From the NCBI GenBank assembly GCA_002862125.1, contig PHSP01000001.1, positions 806,001 through 870,000 of the forward strand: DNA of 64,000 nucleotides. The letters run 5' to 3'. A model generated the notes under the pieces. It did no database searches. It was not told the DNA's origin and was given only the letters and a program-made list of their open reading frames with translations. Each line of letters starts with the position of its first letter. Position 1 is the stretch's first letter. Position numbers and translations under genes: made by a program. Source of the stretch: Methylobacter sp. KS41 (GTDB lineage Bacteria > Pseudomonadota > Gammaproteobacteria > Methylococcales > Methylomonadaceae). Positions 1 through 10,000 of the stretch are shown here, piece by piece.

Positions 1-1425
1 TGCGGCATCGATTCAATTCAGACTTTGCTGACTGTCGCTGAATCCGGTTGGGACGCTGATGTTGTTGCTCAAGAGCATCCATTCGGAATTGGCTTTCTTT
101 CTGCTTTGTTTGCCTGTCGTCATATGACGGTTACAAGCAAAAGTGGTCGAATTTCTGTTAATACCGATGATGTTTTGTCATTCAAGCCTGTCACAGTTGA
201 ACCGATGGTTAATTGGGATGGCGTCACTTCAATCATTATGCTTGGAGTCGATCTTGAATCAAACGTCATTGAAAGAAAACTCAAAGAACTTGCTACGGCA
301 TTTCCGATTCCAGTTTTATTCAACGGCACGGGTCTTCCTCGTCCTCATGCTATTGATTCTGACCTTGATTTTATAAGCACTGAAATCGGTTCCGTTTGTT
401 TATCCGGTTTTGATTCACCTACTACATACAATGAAAGTCTTGTGATGTATTTGCAGGGCTTGCCCATTTATAAGTCGAACTCTTCATCAGCTTACGGCGG
501 CAAAGGTGATCATGTTATTCATCTTGATTCGTCACGGTTTTTTGGTCGATTGCCAGATCGAGATGAGTTGGTTGATAAAACTGACGTGCTTGCTCTTGTC
601 AAAGATGCTTTGAAATCTGAAATCGAGAGGCGTCTTATCGAGATGAAATCCACTTTGTCTCCCGATGTATTTGTGGCTTATTACGACATTATCAATGACT
701 GGGATTTGCTCCATATTCTCAATGATGTGCCTGTTATTCCTTGTCAGGTCTTGCGAGAATTAACGACCTATCCAAATTGCAATGATGAATGTTTCGGTGA
801 TTTTGAATCAGTGCCCGAAAAGCCTGTGCTCCGTGAAGAAATACTGTCCGGCCGCCAAGTTGTTTCGTTGGATGAGGATATGCAGGATGAAGGCTCAGCC
901 TTATCAATGTATGTTTTCAAAAACGAATTTTATGTCTACAGCAATTACTCGAAAAAACTTGATGCCGATCATTGGTTGCACGCTCATATTCGCAATCTAA
1001 ATGATGAGAAAGTTTCCATTGAACTGATCAACGAATCTCATAGGGCTTATTTTTCTGGTCAATGGGCTTGTCTTGATGCGGTTTTTTGTGATGCTTATCG
1101 AATTCATGTTGGCAATGATTTTGTTGAGATTGATGACGATTCCATGTTCGATGGAGAAAAAGCAATTGTCCCTAAAAAGGATGGTTCTGGCTCTGTTCTT
1201 TCCCAATCAAACTCGTTCAGAGATGAATATGATTTCCAACAGTCTGCTTATGAGGCGGATGAATTTGATTTTTCGCAATTTGTTGTGGCGAATACATCTT
1301 CTGATATTGCTGAAGCATTGAAACGATTGCTGCCGAATTTTGGCGGTTGTCCTTCTTTGTATGGAAAGTCTTTTTCTATTACCCTTGATGATCAAGGCAT
1401 TGTTACTTCGGTAACCGCGCTTTAA
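1..1425 (+). CDS. GHKL/HSP90-like ATPase domain protein, 5' end outside the window
   Basis: The frame is open from base 1, where it reads CGIDSIQTLLTVAESGWD, so the gene begins upstream and no internal start should be called. The CGI at the edge fits the end of a D-x-G-C-G-I nucleotide-binding motif, and HPFGIGFLSALF about 15 residues later fits the following glycine-rich lid of GHKL (gyrase/Hsp90/histidine kinase/MutL) ATPases. The remaining 400 residues are acidic and carry no motif I recognise. Hsp90-like ATPases of this layout occur as cargo genes of conjugative elements, but I cannot name a role. The gene is followed by a hairpin (1450-1464) and two small co-oriented genes. The ATPase call is moderate because the N-terminal catalytic half is missing from the window. 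Confidence 0.6.
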   Translation, partial: CGIDSIQTLLTVAESGWDADVVAQEHPFGIGFLSALFACRHMTVTSKSGRISVNTDDVLSFKPVTVEPMVNWDGVTSIIMLGVDLESNVIERKLKELATAFPIPVLFNGTGLPRPHAIDSDLDFISTEIGSVCLSGFDSPTTYNESLVMYLQGLPIYKSNSSSAYGGKGDHVIHLDSSRFFGRLPDRDELVDKTDVLALVKDALKSEIERRLIEMKSTLSPDVFVAYYDIINDWDLLHILNDVPVIPCQVLRELTTYPNCNDECFGDFESVPEKPVLREEILSGRQVVSLDEDMQDEGSALSMYVFKNEFYVYSNYSKKLDADHWLHAHIRNLNDEKVSIELINESHRAYFSGQWACLDAVFCDAYRIHVGNDFVEIDDDSMFDGEKAIVPKKDGSGSVLSQSNSFRDEYDFQQSAYEADEFDFSQFVVANTSSDIAEALKRLLPNFGGCPSLYGKSFSITLDDQGIVTSVTAL

Positions 1426-1449
1426 TTCATCATTTTCTTTAACCCGACC

Positions 1450-1464
1450 GGGAAACACTTTCCC
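1450..1464 (+). promoter_or_regulatory. Short hairpin between the ATPase gene and the next gene
   Basis: GGGAAA-CAC-TTTCCC forms a 6-bp stem with a 3-base loop, 50 bases before the next start. It lacks a following T-run, so it is more likely an mRNA leader or processing hairpin than an intrinsic terminator. A similar small hairpin (GGGAG/CTCCC, 2176-2192) lies in the next intergenic space. Confidence 0.35.
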
Positions 1465-1512
1465 GCTCGCGGTGATTTGTGTTTCCCAATATTTCATTTT
1501 ATTGGAGAAACT

Positions 1513-1890
1513 ATGAGCTCAACTTCAATTGGCCAGCCTTACCGTAATCCTAACGGAGATCTGCAATGTGACGCCGTTGGTCATATGGGTGATTATGTCA
1601 TTCGGAAAACTGCGGATCACACCTGGATTGCTATTCAGATGTTTGGTGCCGTGGGTAATATTGCTGCAACTGCCTTGACTCCTGAAGAAGCCTTTAACCA
1701 GTCTGAACAGTTTTATTTCGCCAAATCCAGTCAGAATCGCAAGAAGATGACTTTGGTTATCGAAGGCGTTGAAACGTTTGATCTGGAGCTTGGTATGAAT
1801 GAGGCTCTGAAACTTGTCAGCGAAGGCTATACATCCGGTTTCGATAAAAACGAAACTGGCTCATATAACTTTTCTATTTGCGCGATTTAG
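1513..1890 (+). CDS. Hypothetical protein, 125 aa
   Basis: I do not recognise this protein. The start at 1513 (MSSTSIGQPY) is chosen over an upstream ATG at 1477 because it follows TTGGAGAAACT, a good ribosome binding site. The sequence is soluble, with no signal peptide or membrane segment. Its ends suggest a compact domain: a Gly/His/Asp-rich start and a C-terminal half with an E-G-x-E-T-F-D-L-E-L stretch. It is followed after 9 bases by another small gene with its own GGAG site, so the two are probably co-transcribed with the upstream ATPase gene. Confidence 0.6.
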   Translation: MSSTSIGQPYRNPNGDLQCDAVGHMGDYVIRKTADHTWIAIQMFGAVGNIAATALTPEEAFNQSEQFYFAKSSQNRKKMTLVIEGVETFDLELGMNEALKLVSEGYTSGFDKNETGSYNFSICAI

Positions 1891-1899
1891 GAGATTTCT

Positions 1900-2151
1900 A
1901 TGTGTGAAGCTGATGAAATTTCTGATGAAGACCTGGAAGCCGCTTCTGAGTTTTACGACCGACTTGTGAGTGGTAATCATCCTTGTCAACAGGCCAGACG
2001 AATTGCTTTAGAGCAGTTTAATATCTCTCTTCCAGATAATGTGCTGAATCATATTATGGGGATGTATGCCTGTACGCTTTCTTCAATGGATGACTGTGTT
2101 CGAGCCTGCTTAACCAAGGCTGGTTTGTTGCATTCCACCCTTGTCGAGTAG
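1900..2151 (+). CDS. Hypothetical small acidic protein, 83 aa
   Basis: The start follows TTAGGAGATTTCT, a strong Shine-Dalgarno. The protein begins with a very acidic segment (CEADEISDEDLEAASEFYD) and contains five cysteines (CEAD, HPCQQ, YACT, DDCV, RACL) that could bind a metal or simply be scattered. No family is recognised. Its position in a tightly spaced run of small genes upstream of a primase-like gene suggests plasmid- or element-borne accessory function. Confidence 0.55.
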   Translation: MCEADEISDEDLEAASEFYDRLVSGNHPCQQARRIALEQFNISLPDNVLNHIMGMYACTLSSMDDCVRACLTKAGLLHSTLVE

Positions 2152-2241
2152 TTAGTTTTTTTAAATAGCCCATTCGGGAGAAATCATCTCCCACTGGGTC
2201 ATGGTTTTTCTCGGATGGATTCCATCCTGTCCGCCTTCCGG

Positions 2242-2283
2242 GACTTCCTTGATTCTCCGCGGCAAGGGGGCATCAAGGAAGTC
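2242..2283 (+). promoter_or_regulatory. Long perfect stem-loop in the leader of the 2316 gene
   Basis: GACTTCCTTGAT (2242-2253) and ATCAAGGAAGTC (2272-2283) form a perfect 12-bp stem around an 18-base GC-rich loop. It sits 32 bases before the next start codon and has no T-run. It could be an mRNA leader structure, a protein operator or the stem of a small RNA. A second hairpin, GGGAG-aaatcat-CTCCC, lies upstream at 2176-2192. Confidence 0.4.
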
Positions 2284-2315
2284 TCGGTTGTCGGGACTAT
2301 TACTAGGAGAAAACC

Positions 2316-2543
2316 ATGTTTTACCAAGAAATTAATGTTGGCACCCAAGTTCGTCCCGTTTGTGAAGATGCTATTCATGATGTGACTGCTGAATCTTTGG
2401 GCAAAGTTGTTATGTTCAAAGAAATTGGTCGCGATCGTAGAGATTTTTACGCAACCATTCGCTGGGATAACGGTAAAGAGTCTTTCTTGAATGCTATGTT
2501 CTTCTTGAAAACTGTTGCTGTGGTCGAAGAGGTGTTCGCATGA
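2316..2543 (+). CDS. Hypothetical protein, 75 aa
   Basis: The start is preceded by CTAGGAGAAAACC, a strong ribosome binding site. The predicted protein is small and soluble with an all-beta look (GTQVRPVCEDA, GKVVMFKEIG, FYATIRWDNGKES), reminiscent of small SH3-like barrels, but that is only an impression. The stop codon overlaps the start of the primase-like gene (ATGA), so translation of the two is probably coupled. The function is unknown. Confidence 0.6.
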   Translation: MFYQEINVGTQVRPVCEDAIHDVTAESLGKVVMFKEIGRDRRDFYATIRWDNGKESFLNAMFFLKTVAVVEEVFA

Positions 2544-3613
2544 ATACCACGGCGATTGAATCTGACGTTGTTAGAAATGCAGCTCGTGGTGCCTGGTTAT
2601 CCGTTTTGGATTCCCTTGCGCCCGAGCTTGAAAGAGCCATTGAGAACCCTGGCAGACGACACATTGGTTGTCCTGTCCATGGTGGTAATGATGGCTTTAG
2701 ATTGTTTCGCGATGCCGATATCTCTGGTGGAGGCATTTGTAATTCCTGCGGCGCCAAACCTGATGGGTTTTCGTTGTTGATGTGGTTAAGAGGTTGGAGT
2801 TTTCCTGAAGCATTATCGGCTGTGGCCAATGAACTCGGGATATCCACTGATTCGAATCACAAAAAGCCTATTGTTAAGCGTAAGCCTGTTGCTTTTGATA
2901 ATTCAAAGTCCTCTGTGGATGATGCCAAGTTGAAAGTGATATTGCGTACAGTTTGGCAGGAATCTAAACCGATCAGCCATCCTGAAGCGGAACCTGTAAG
3001 GATTTACTTGCAGTCAAGAGGTTTGGATAGCTTTATTCCGGATTGGCCGTCAATCCGCTTTCACCCCAATATGCAGTACCGGGATGAAGACGGAAAATTG
3101 ATAGGTCATTTCCCAGCCATGCTTGCATTGGTCGAAAAGGGAAATGAGGCAATTACCATCCATCGAACGTTTCTGACGCAAGATGGACGCAAAGCCTTGG
3201 TGGATTCTCCAAAGAAAATGATGCCGGCACTGTCTAACAAACTTGTTGTCGGTTCTGCCATACGTTTAGGTAATCCAGGGCGAGTGCTTTGTGTTGCTGA
3301 AGGCATTGAGACAGCCTTGGCTGTTCTTGAAGCTACCGGCATGGTGACATGGCCTTTGATTAGCGCCACGATGATGTCTCAGTTTCTCATTCCTTCGGGT
3401 GTTGAAAAGCTGATTATCTGGTCTGATCTTGATCGGTCATTTGCAGGTTCATTTGCTGCCCAAAAACTCGCTGAGCGTGCAAAAGCTCAGGGTGTAGAAG
3501 CTGTGATTCGTGAACCAAAAGGACCTTTGCCGGCCGATGTTAAAAGCATTGATTGGCTTGATGTCCTTAATCAACAAGGCCCGAACGCATTTGCGCTTCG
3601 GTCTTGCGCTTAA
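2540..3613 (+). CDS. Zinc-finger/Toprim DNA primase-like protein
   Basis: The 357-residue protein carries an N-terminal zinc-binding motif made of C44-P-V-H47 and C67-N-S-C70, the arrangement seen in phage P4-alpha/TraC-type primases. The C-terminal half is a Toprim domain: V-A-E-G-I-E-T-A near residue 250 provides the conserved Glu, and I-I-W-S-D-L-D near residue 295 provides the Asp-x-Asp. Such proteins make primers on single-stranded DNA for plasmid replication or for the transferred strand in recipients. No helicase domain is attached, so it is shorter than full P4-type primase-helicases. The start overlaps the upstream stop by ATGA and a small gene follows 15 bases after the stop. The family call is good; the exact biological role is inferred. 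Confidence 0.8.
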   Translation: MNTTAIESDVVRNAARGAWLSVLDSLAPELERAIENPGRRHIGCPVHGGNDGFRLFRDADISGGGICNSCGAKPDGFSLLMWLRGWSFPEALSAVANELGISTDSNHKKPIVKRKPVAFDNSKSSVDDAKLKVILRTVWQESKPISHPEAEPVRIYLQSRGLDSFIPDWPSIRFHPNMQYRDEDGKLIGHFPAMLALVEKGNEAITIHRTFLTQDGRKALVDSPKKMMPALSNKLVVGSAIRLGNPGRVLCVAEGIETALAVLEATGMVTWPLISATMMSQFLIPSGVEKLIIWSDLDRSFAGSFAAQKLAERAKAQGVEAVIREPKGPLPADVKSIDWLDVLNQQGPNAFALRSCA

Positions 3614-3628
3614 TACTGGGGGTGCGTT

Positions 3629-3904
3629 ATGAGTCGATATTGCTTTGATGCATATAGTCTTGATACTACCCCTGGCAATCAGTTGTCGCCGTTTTCACCT
3701 TCCTTGGATTGGGATGGCGACGATAATGCCTATCTTCGTTGGCTACGCGAGCGATTCCGGTCTAGTCCTGAAGTCAGGCAACGACTTGGAATTGCTGCAC
3801 GCGCTAAAGGTCATGACCAAAAGCTCGATCTCTCAGGACCTTTTAGCCATGTGTTGCGCCTAGCCATCGACAATTACGGGAAACCGAAGCAGGAAAACCT
3901 GTGA
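3629..3904 (+). CDS. Hypothetical protein, 91 aa, downstream of the primase-like gene
   Basis: The start follows CTGGGGGTGCGTT, an acceptable ribosome binding site, 15 bases after the primase-like gene. The protein is soluble and rich in Asp, Arg and Leu, with a central segment LRWLRERFRSSPEVRQRLG that is probably helical. No family is recognised. It is the last gene before a strong terminator, so it probably ends the operon that begins with the ATPase or primase-like gene. Confidence 0.55.
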   Translation: MSRYCFDAYSLDTTPGNQLSPFSPSLDWDGDDNAYLRWLRERFRSSPEVRQRLGIAARAKGHDQKLDLSGPFSHVLRLAIDNYGKPKQENL

Positions 3905-3922
3905 AATTTCCATCATCAACCC

Positions 3923-3960
3923 AAAACCGAACCTGATTTTTCAGTGTTCGGTTTTTTTTT
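3923..3960 (+). terminator. Intrinsic terminator after the primase operon
   Basis: CCGAAC and GTTCGG form a stem flanked by A-tracts and followed by nine T residues. The same CCGAAC/GTTCGG stem is reused in the terminator after traV (42172-42193). Confidence 0.85.
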
Positions 3961-4013
3961 GGCCTTGTCCTTTTGAAAGGCACTGATTTTCGAGCTCTTT
4001 CAAACAGACAAGT

Positions 4014-4052
4014 GCATAAGAAATATTGGTTAATGAAGTATTTTTCTTATGC
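4014..4052 (+). promoter_or_regulatory. Inverted repeat just upstream of the giant-protein gene
   Basis: GCATAAGAAA (4014-4023) and TTTCTTATGC (4043-4052) form a perfect 10-bp inverted repeat with a 19-base spacer. The right arm ends directly before the GGGGA ribosome binding site, so the repeat could be an operator or an mRNA stem that controls translation of the giant protein. Confidence 0.4.
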
Positions 4053-4063
4053 TGGGGACAGCT

Positions 4064-7000
4064 ATGCGCCGTTCAACATCTTTTTCGATCTATTTGCTTG
4101 TTTTTGGGCTTTTGTTGGAGTTCCAGACTAGCGTTTATGCCGCCAATGATTGGGTCGATGTGTCGGTCGGTGATAGCCATACCATTGCACTAAAAAGTGA
4201 TGGACGTGCTTTTGTTTCGGGTTATACATCTAAACAATTCCAACTGGTCGCAACCGGCGTAATAGATGTGGCCGCAATCGGGAATTACAACTACATGTTA
4301 AAGTCAGACGGCACGGTCTGGAAAACAGCTTTTGGCTACACTTCTGCGACGCAAACAATGTCAGGCGTTACCAAATTAGTCGAGTATCCCGAGCTTGTAA
4401 ATGCTATCAAAAGTGATGGATTAGCATACAACGCAGATTCAGGTAGTTCTTTAGGTTCAGTCAAAGAATATTCCAGTCTTTCTTCATATGGATCATACAT
4501 TCGAATTAACTTATCAGATAATTCAGCAACTGCTTATGAAAGTTACTCTTCATATTGCATCGGTGGTTCGTTTTCAGCTTCAATCTCAAACGTAATAGAA
4601 ATCGCGGGCGTTACGGCCTATGGTGGATCGTGTGGAAGCAATTGGTATTTTGGAAATGGTTATTTTGCATTAAAGAACGATTCAACCCTTTGGGCAATGG
4701 GCGCAAATGTTAATGGTGGTCAGGGTTCCGGTTCTACAGGAGGATCATCTTCAACATTTAATCAGGTGGCCAGTAATGTTTCCCACGTTACTGCCACGCA
4801 ATATTCGACATTCGTCATTAAGTTCGATAACTCATTATGGGTTGCAGGCTTTAATGGTGACGGTACAACTGCCACGGGGCTTTTCGGTGATGGCACAAAC
4901 AGTAGCACACCCATTTGGAAACAGACTGCGTCTAACGTTGTAAAAGCTATACCCGGTAAAAAACACGCTGCGATTGTAAAATCTGACGGAACGTTGTGGG
5001 TTGCAGGTGACAACAGCTCAGGTCAACTTGGTTTTAATGACACTACTAACCGCACTACTTGGTCTCAAACGGGGACATCGGGCAAGCTTACAGTATCCAA
5101 AGGCGCTTACACCAACAAGATAGCACTGAGCTGGGATAATGGTGATGTATTTGTTACAGGCACCTATGAGATATGGCGATCCATCGGCCTGTTAGGTTCT
5201 AAAACTTTGTTGGCTACGGTCAACAACGTTACAACTTACGATGATACTTCTGCTCTTGAAGGAACGGTTTATGGCTATTATATTAAGTTCTCTAATGCAA
5301 CCACTTCTGACCCAGACTATGGTTATCTAAGCCCACCGACTTTTTCTTCGACACAAACCGGCAATTACATTGATGTTTCAGTAGGATCTGATCACACAAT
5401 TGCCCTGAAGAGCAATGGCAATGTGTACACCGCCGGACTCAATACAGGAGGCCAACTTGCTGACGGAACCAACACCTCGTCGAAGATATTCAAGGAAGTC
5501 GCTACCGGTGTCATTGATGTTGCAGCATATGGGACGACCAGCTACATTCTGAAATCGGATGGTTCGGTTTGGAAAACCACTACAGCCGGAACTTGGACGC
5601 AAACCATGACCGGCGTAACCAAGCTCAAGGAAAATTTGAGTGGTGTCAATGCCATTAAAAGCGATGGAACATCCTGGGATGCTTCAACAGGTACCCAACG
5701 TACTATTAGCAGCCAGACCGTTTCCGATTACGTTTCATCAAATGCTTACACTTTTGGAATTAATTCCTCTGGAACCATAATTGGTACACCTTCCGGTGTC
5801 AGTAACACCACGTCAATCGGAATAACGGAAGTGGCATCATGTACCTATTATTCAACCGGTTATTATGATACGGCCCAACTGTTAAAGACTGACGGTACGC
5901 TTTGGACTGTCGGGTATCAAAGCAATGCAATGGGTTTAGGTTTAAATCCTGCTTCTGGCGGCTACTGTGCTCTTGCAACTGTCGCTTCTTGGACAAAAAC
6001 CTTTGATAATGTAAAAACCTTTAATGGCGCAGCCAGTGGAACTCTTTACCAAACCTTCGCCCTTCAAAACGATGGTAATTTATGGGTAACGGGCAATAAT
6101 ACCAATGGTAATTTTGGTGATGGTACTACAACCGCTACGAATTACTGGAAACGCACTGCCAATGGCGTTTCCATGGCCATTCCAGGCAAACATTCAGCCA
6201 TTGTCAAAACCGACGGCACATTGTGGGTTACTGGATCTAATGCATCGGGTCAGCTTGGTTTTAATGATACTACTAACCGTAATACTTGGTTTCAAACGGG
6301 GACATCGGGCAAGCTGACGGTATCCAAAGGCACTTACGCCAACAAGATAACTCTGAGCTGGGATAATGGTGATGGATTTGTTACAGGCACCTATGAGATA
6401 TGGCGATCCAGTGGCCTTTTAGGTTCTAAAACTTTGTTGGCTACGGTCAACAATGTTACCACTTACGATGATACTTCAGCTCTTGAAGGAACGGTTTATG
6501 GCTATTATATTAAGTTCTCCAATGGAACGATTACTGATCCAGACTATGGATATCGAACTCCACCAACCTTTTCTTCGACACAAACCGGCAATTACATTGA
6601 TGTTTCTGTTGGTTTTGACCACACTATAGCACTTAAAAGCGATGGTCGTGTTTTTGCAGCCGGCTTGAATAGTGGAGGTCAATTAGGCGATGGCACAACT
6701 TCTCAATCTGGTGTTTTCAAGCAAGTAGCTACAGGCGTCACTGATGTTGCCGCTTTTGGGGTAACCAGCTACATCTTGAAATCTGATGGAACTGTTTGGA
6801 AAACCACATCTACGGGGATATGGTCGCAAACTATGACGGGCGTTACCAAGCTCAAGGAAAATTTGAGTGGTGTCAATGCAATTAAAGGTGATGGCACCGC
6901 CTGGGATGCTTCAACAGGTATCCAACGTACTATTAGCAGCCAGACCGTTTCCGATTACGTTTCATCAAATGCTTACACTTTTGGAATTAATTCCTCTGGA

Positions 7001-10000
7001 ACCATAATTGGTACACCTTCCGGTGTCAGTAACACCACGTCAATCGGAATAACGGAAGTGGCATCATGTACCTATTATTCAACCGGTTATTATGATACGG
7101 CCCAACTGTTAAAGACTGACGGTACGCTTTGGACTGTCGGGTATCAAAGCAATGCAATGGGTTTAGGTTTAAATCCTGCTTCTGGCGGCTACTGTGCTCT
7201 TGCAACTGTCGCTTCTTGGACAAAAACCTTTGATAATGTAAAAACCTTTAATGGCGCAGCCAGTGGAACTCTTTACCAAACCTTCGCCCTTCAAAACGAT
7301 GGTAATTTATGGGTAACGGGCAATAATACCAATGGTAATCTTGGTGATGGAACCACAACCGCCACGAATTACTGGAAACGAACTGCTAATGGCGTTTCCA
7401 TGGCCGTTCCCGGTAAGCATTCTGCACATATCAAATCTGATGGTACCCTTTGGGTCACAGGCGCCAATGCCAGTAAGCAGCACGGCTTAAATGACACCAC
7501 CAACCGCACAACCTGGACGCAGACGGGTTTCATTACGCCAGGCAAGGTGGCAGGTGTCAACGCTACCGATGGGATCCTGTACAGCAAGGTAACGGTTAGT
7601 TGGACGGCGGATGTCGATGCGACGCAATACGACATTTACCGCTCGACTGTTTTCGGCTCCAAGGGAAGCGCGATCGCGACGAATGCGACCGGTACGACTT
7701 ACGACGACACGACAGTATCCGGCTCGACCCACTACTTCTACACTGTCGTTGCCAAAAACCCAGTTGGCTCCGGCCCGGACTCCGACCAGAACGAAGGCTA
7801 CGGCAAAGTGCCGGCCACGCTCGCCATCACCGCCACTCAGGGCACGCTGACCGGCAAGGTCGCGCTAAGCTGGACCAGCAACCCGGATGCGACGGCTTAT
7901 CAAGTGTGGCGCTCGACTACAGCGGCCGGAACGGCGACGCAGGTGGCGACCCTGACGGCGATGCCAGCCTCGGGTTATGAAGACACCACGGTTTCCGGCA
8001 TCAGCTCCTACTTTTACACGGTCAAGACGGTGGTGGGCACGTTAGTGGGATCAGCGAGCAACGAAGTGGAAGGCTGGGCGAACGGAGCGCCAACGGCGGC
8101 CACGGCATCACTGACGGCCAGTTCGACCTCGGCCAGCGCGGCCACTGGCCCAACCGTTACCGATCCCAACGTCACAGCCGGTAAAACCGAGACTTACACC
8201 TTGGTCATTACCACCCAGCCCGACATCGGCGTCTTGACGTTGGTTGGCAACAAGTTTGTCTATACCCCGCCAGCCGACGGTTTGTTCTCAGGTCCGCTGA
8301 CCTTTGAGTTCACGGCGACCGACAAAGGCGGCTCGGTGATTAGCGGTACCGGTGCGATCAATGTCGTGTGCGGCAGCCCGACGATTAGCGCATTTACGCT
8401 GCCATTGACCAGTGTCACCCAGGCCACACCGTTTGATGCCAATGCGACCTTCTCGTTGCCGGTGTGCGCGACCAACGGCCAGATCAAAGTCGACGTATTG
8501 GACAGCAACAGTGTGGTTGTCGTCGCCGGGACACCGTTAACCACGCCGAACGGTGCCGGCCTGACACATACCTTTACCAGTGCCGGGGTGATTACCGCCG
8601 GTTCCTACACGGTGCGAATGACCGCAACTAGCGATTCTGGTACCGCTAACAAGACCGCCACCTTGACCGTCAAAGCGGTGAACTTGCCGAGCCTGAGCAT
8701 TTCGCCCGGCTTGTCGGTGACTGTAGGCGAGGAAACCGTGACGGCGACACTCAGCAATCCATCTGTTGTTAATTGCCCGTTTACCGGCGACCCTGCCGTG
8801 GCCAGCGCCAACCCCAGTCAATGTTATATCAGCTTCAATACCCCGCCTTCGGGGATGAGTATCGATAACGGCGGAGCCTTGCCAGCGATGTCCGGCATCA
8901 TCGATACCGCCGGTAGCTATCCGATCACCGCCGAAGTATTCAAGCATGACGGGACAGCCCTGCAAAAGATTGGTCAAGTCAGCAAAACCGTAGTGGCAGC
9001 CTGTACCGCACCCGCGGTGATCAATTTCGACATTCCGGCCTTGCTGCCCTATGAAGTGCCGAACTACGCATCGACCTACAAGGCCTATTCCTGTAATGGC
9101 GCCTTGACCGGTTTCATCACAATCAAAAAGAACACCACAGTTATCGAGACCTTGCCGCTGAGTTCACTGACTTATGGCACCTCGGCAACATTGACCCGTG
9201 CTGGCACCGGTCTGGCTTCCGGCAACTACACGGCGGAACTGAGTATCAGTGGCAGTTACGGCACGGGTGCCAAGACCCAATCGTTCCAGGTCAAAGCCGC
9301 GCCGATGCCAACGCTTTCCGTCTCGCCTACTTCGGCGTCCCAAGGTGAAACCCGCGTTGACGTAGTCCTGACGCCTTCGACCGACACCAGTTGCCCGCTA
9401 ACCACTGTGCAGTCAGAAGCCGAAGCCGATCCGAAAAAATGCTATGTGGCCCTGAGTACCACCTTACCGGACATGTCCAGCAGTTTAGACAGCAACAACA
9501 TGCCCGTATTGGCCGGTTATCCGTCCATTGTGGGTGACTACAGCGTACAGGCATTGGTTTCGCGATGGGTGAACGGCACCCGCTACGATAGCGATCCGTT
9601 GACCAAAAACGTCAAAGTCACGTCGGTAGTGCCTCCCGTGTTTGCTTTCACAGGCAAAAGCTCAGTCTATGTGGGGATCGAAAAAACGAGCCTGATTTTC
9701 AAACAGGATTCAGGCACGACTTGCAGTTTGTACACCGACCAATCAACGGCACAGACCGAATCCGCCAAGGGTAAGCGGGCCTGTTTTGTCAACTTCATCG
9801 GTGACGACGGCTTGGCCAAGACCCTATCGCTGAATCAGTACAAACTGGAAGGTGCCTTGACCACGATCGGTACGCAAACATTAGGTTATACGGTCAAACG
9901 GCAATTTGCCGATGGTCTGACTACCGAGTTACAGACTGGAAGCTATGATGTAACCGTAAACGAACTACCGCCACCACAAATCACTTTAAAAGGTGGCTAT

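Noticed and set aside
5799-5996. Minus-strand frame of 65 codons, repeated identically at 7026-7223
   Set aside because: It is the shadow of the duplicated 418-bp stretch in the giant gene; identity reflects the duplication and not a conserved antisense gene.
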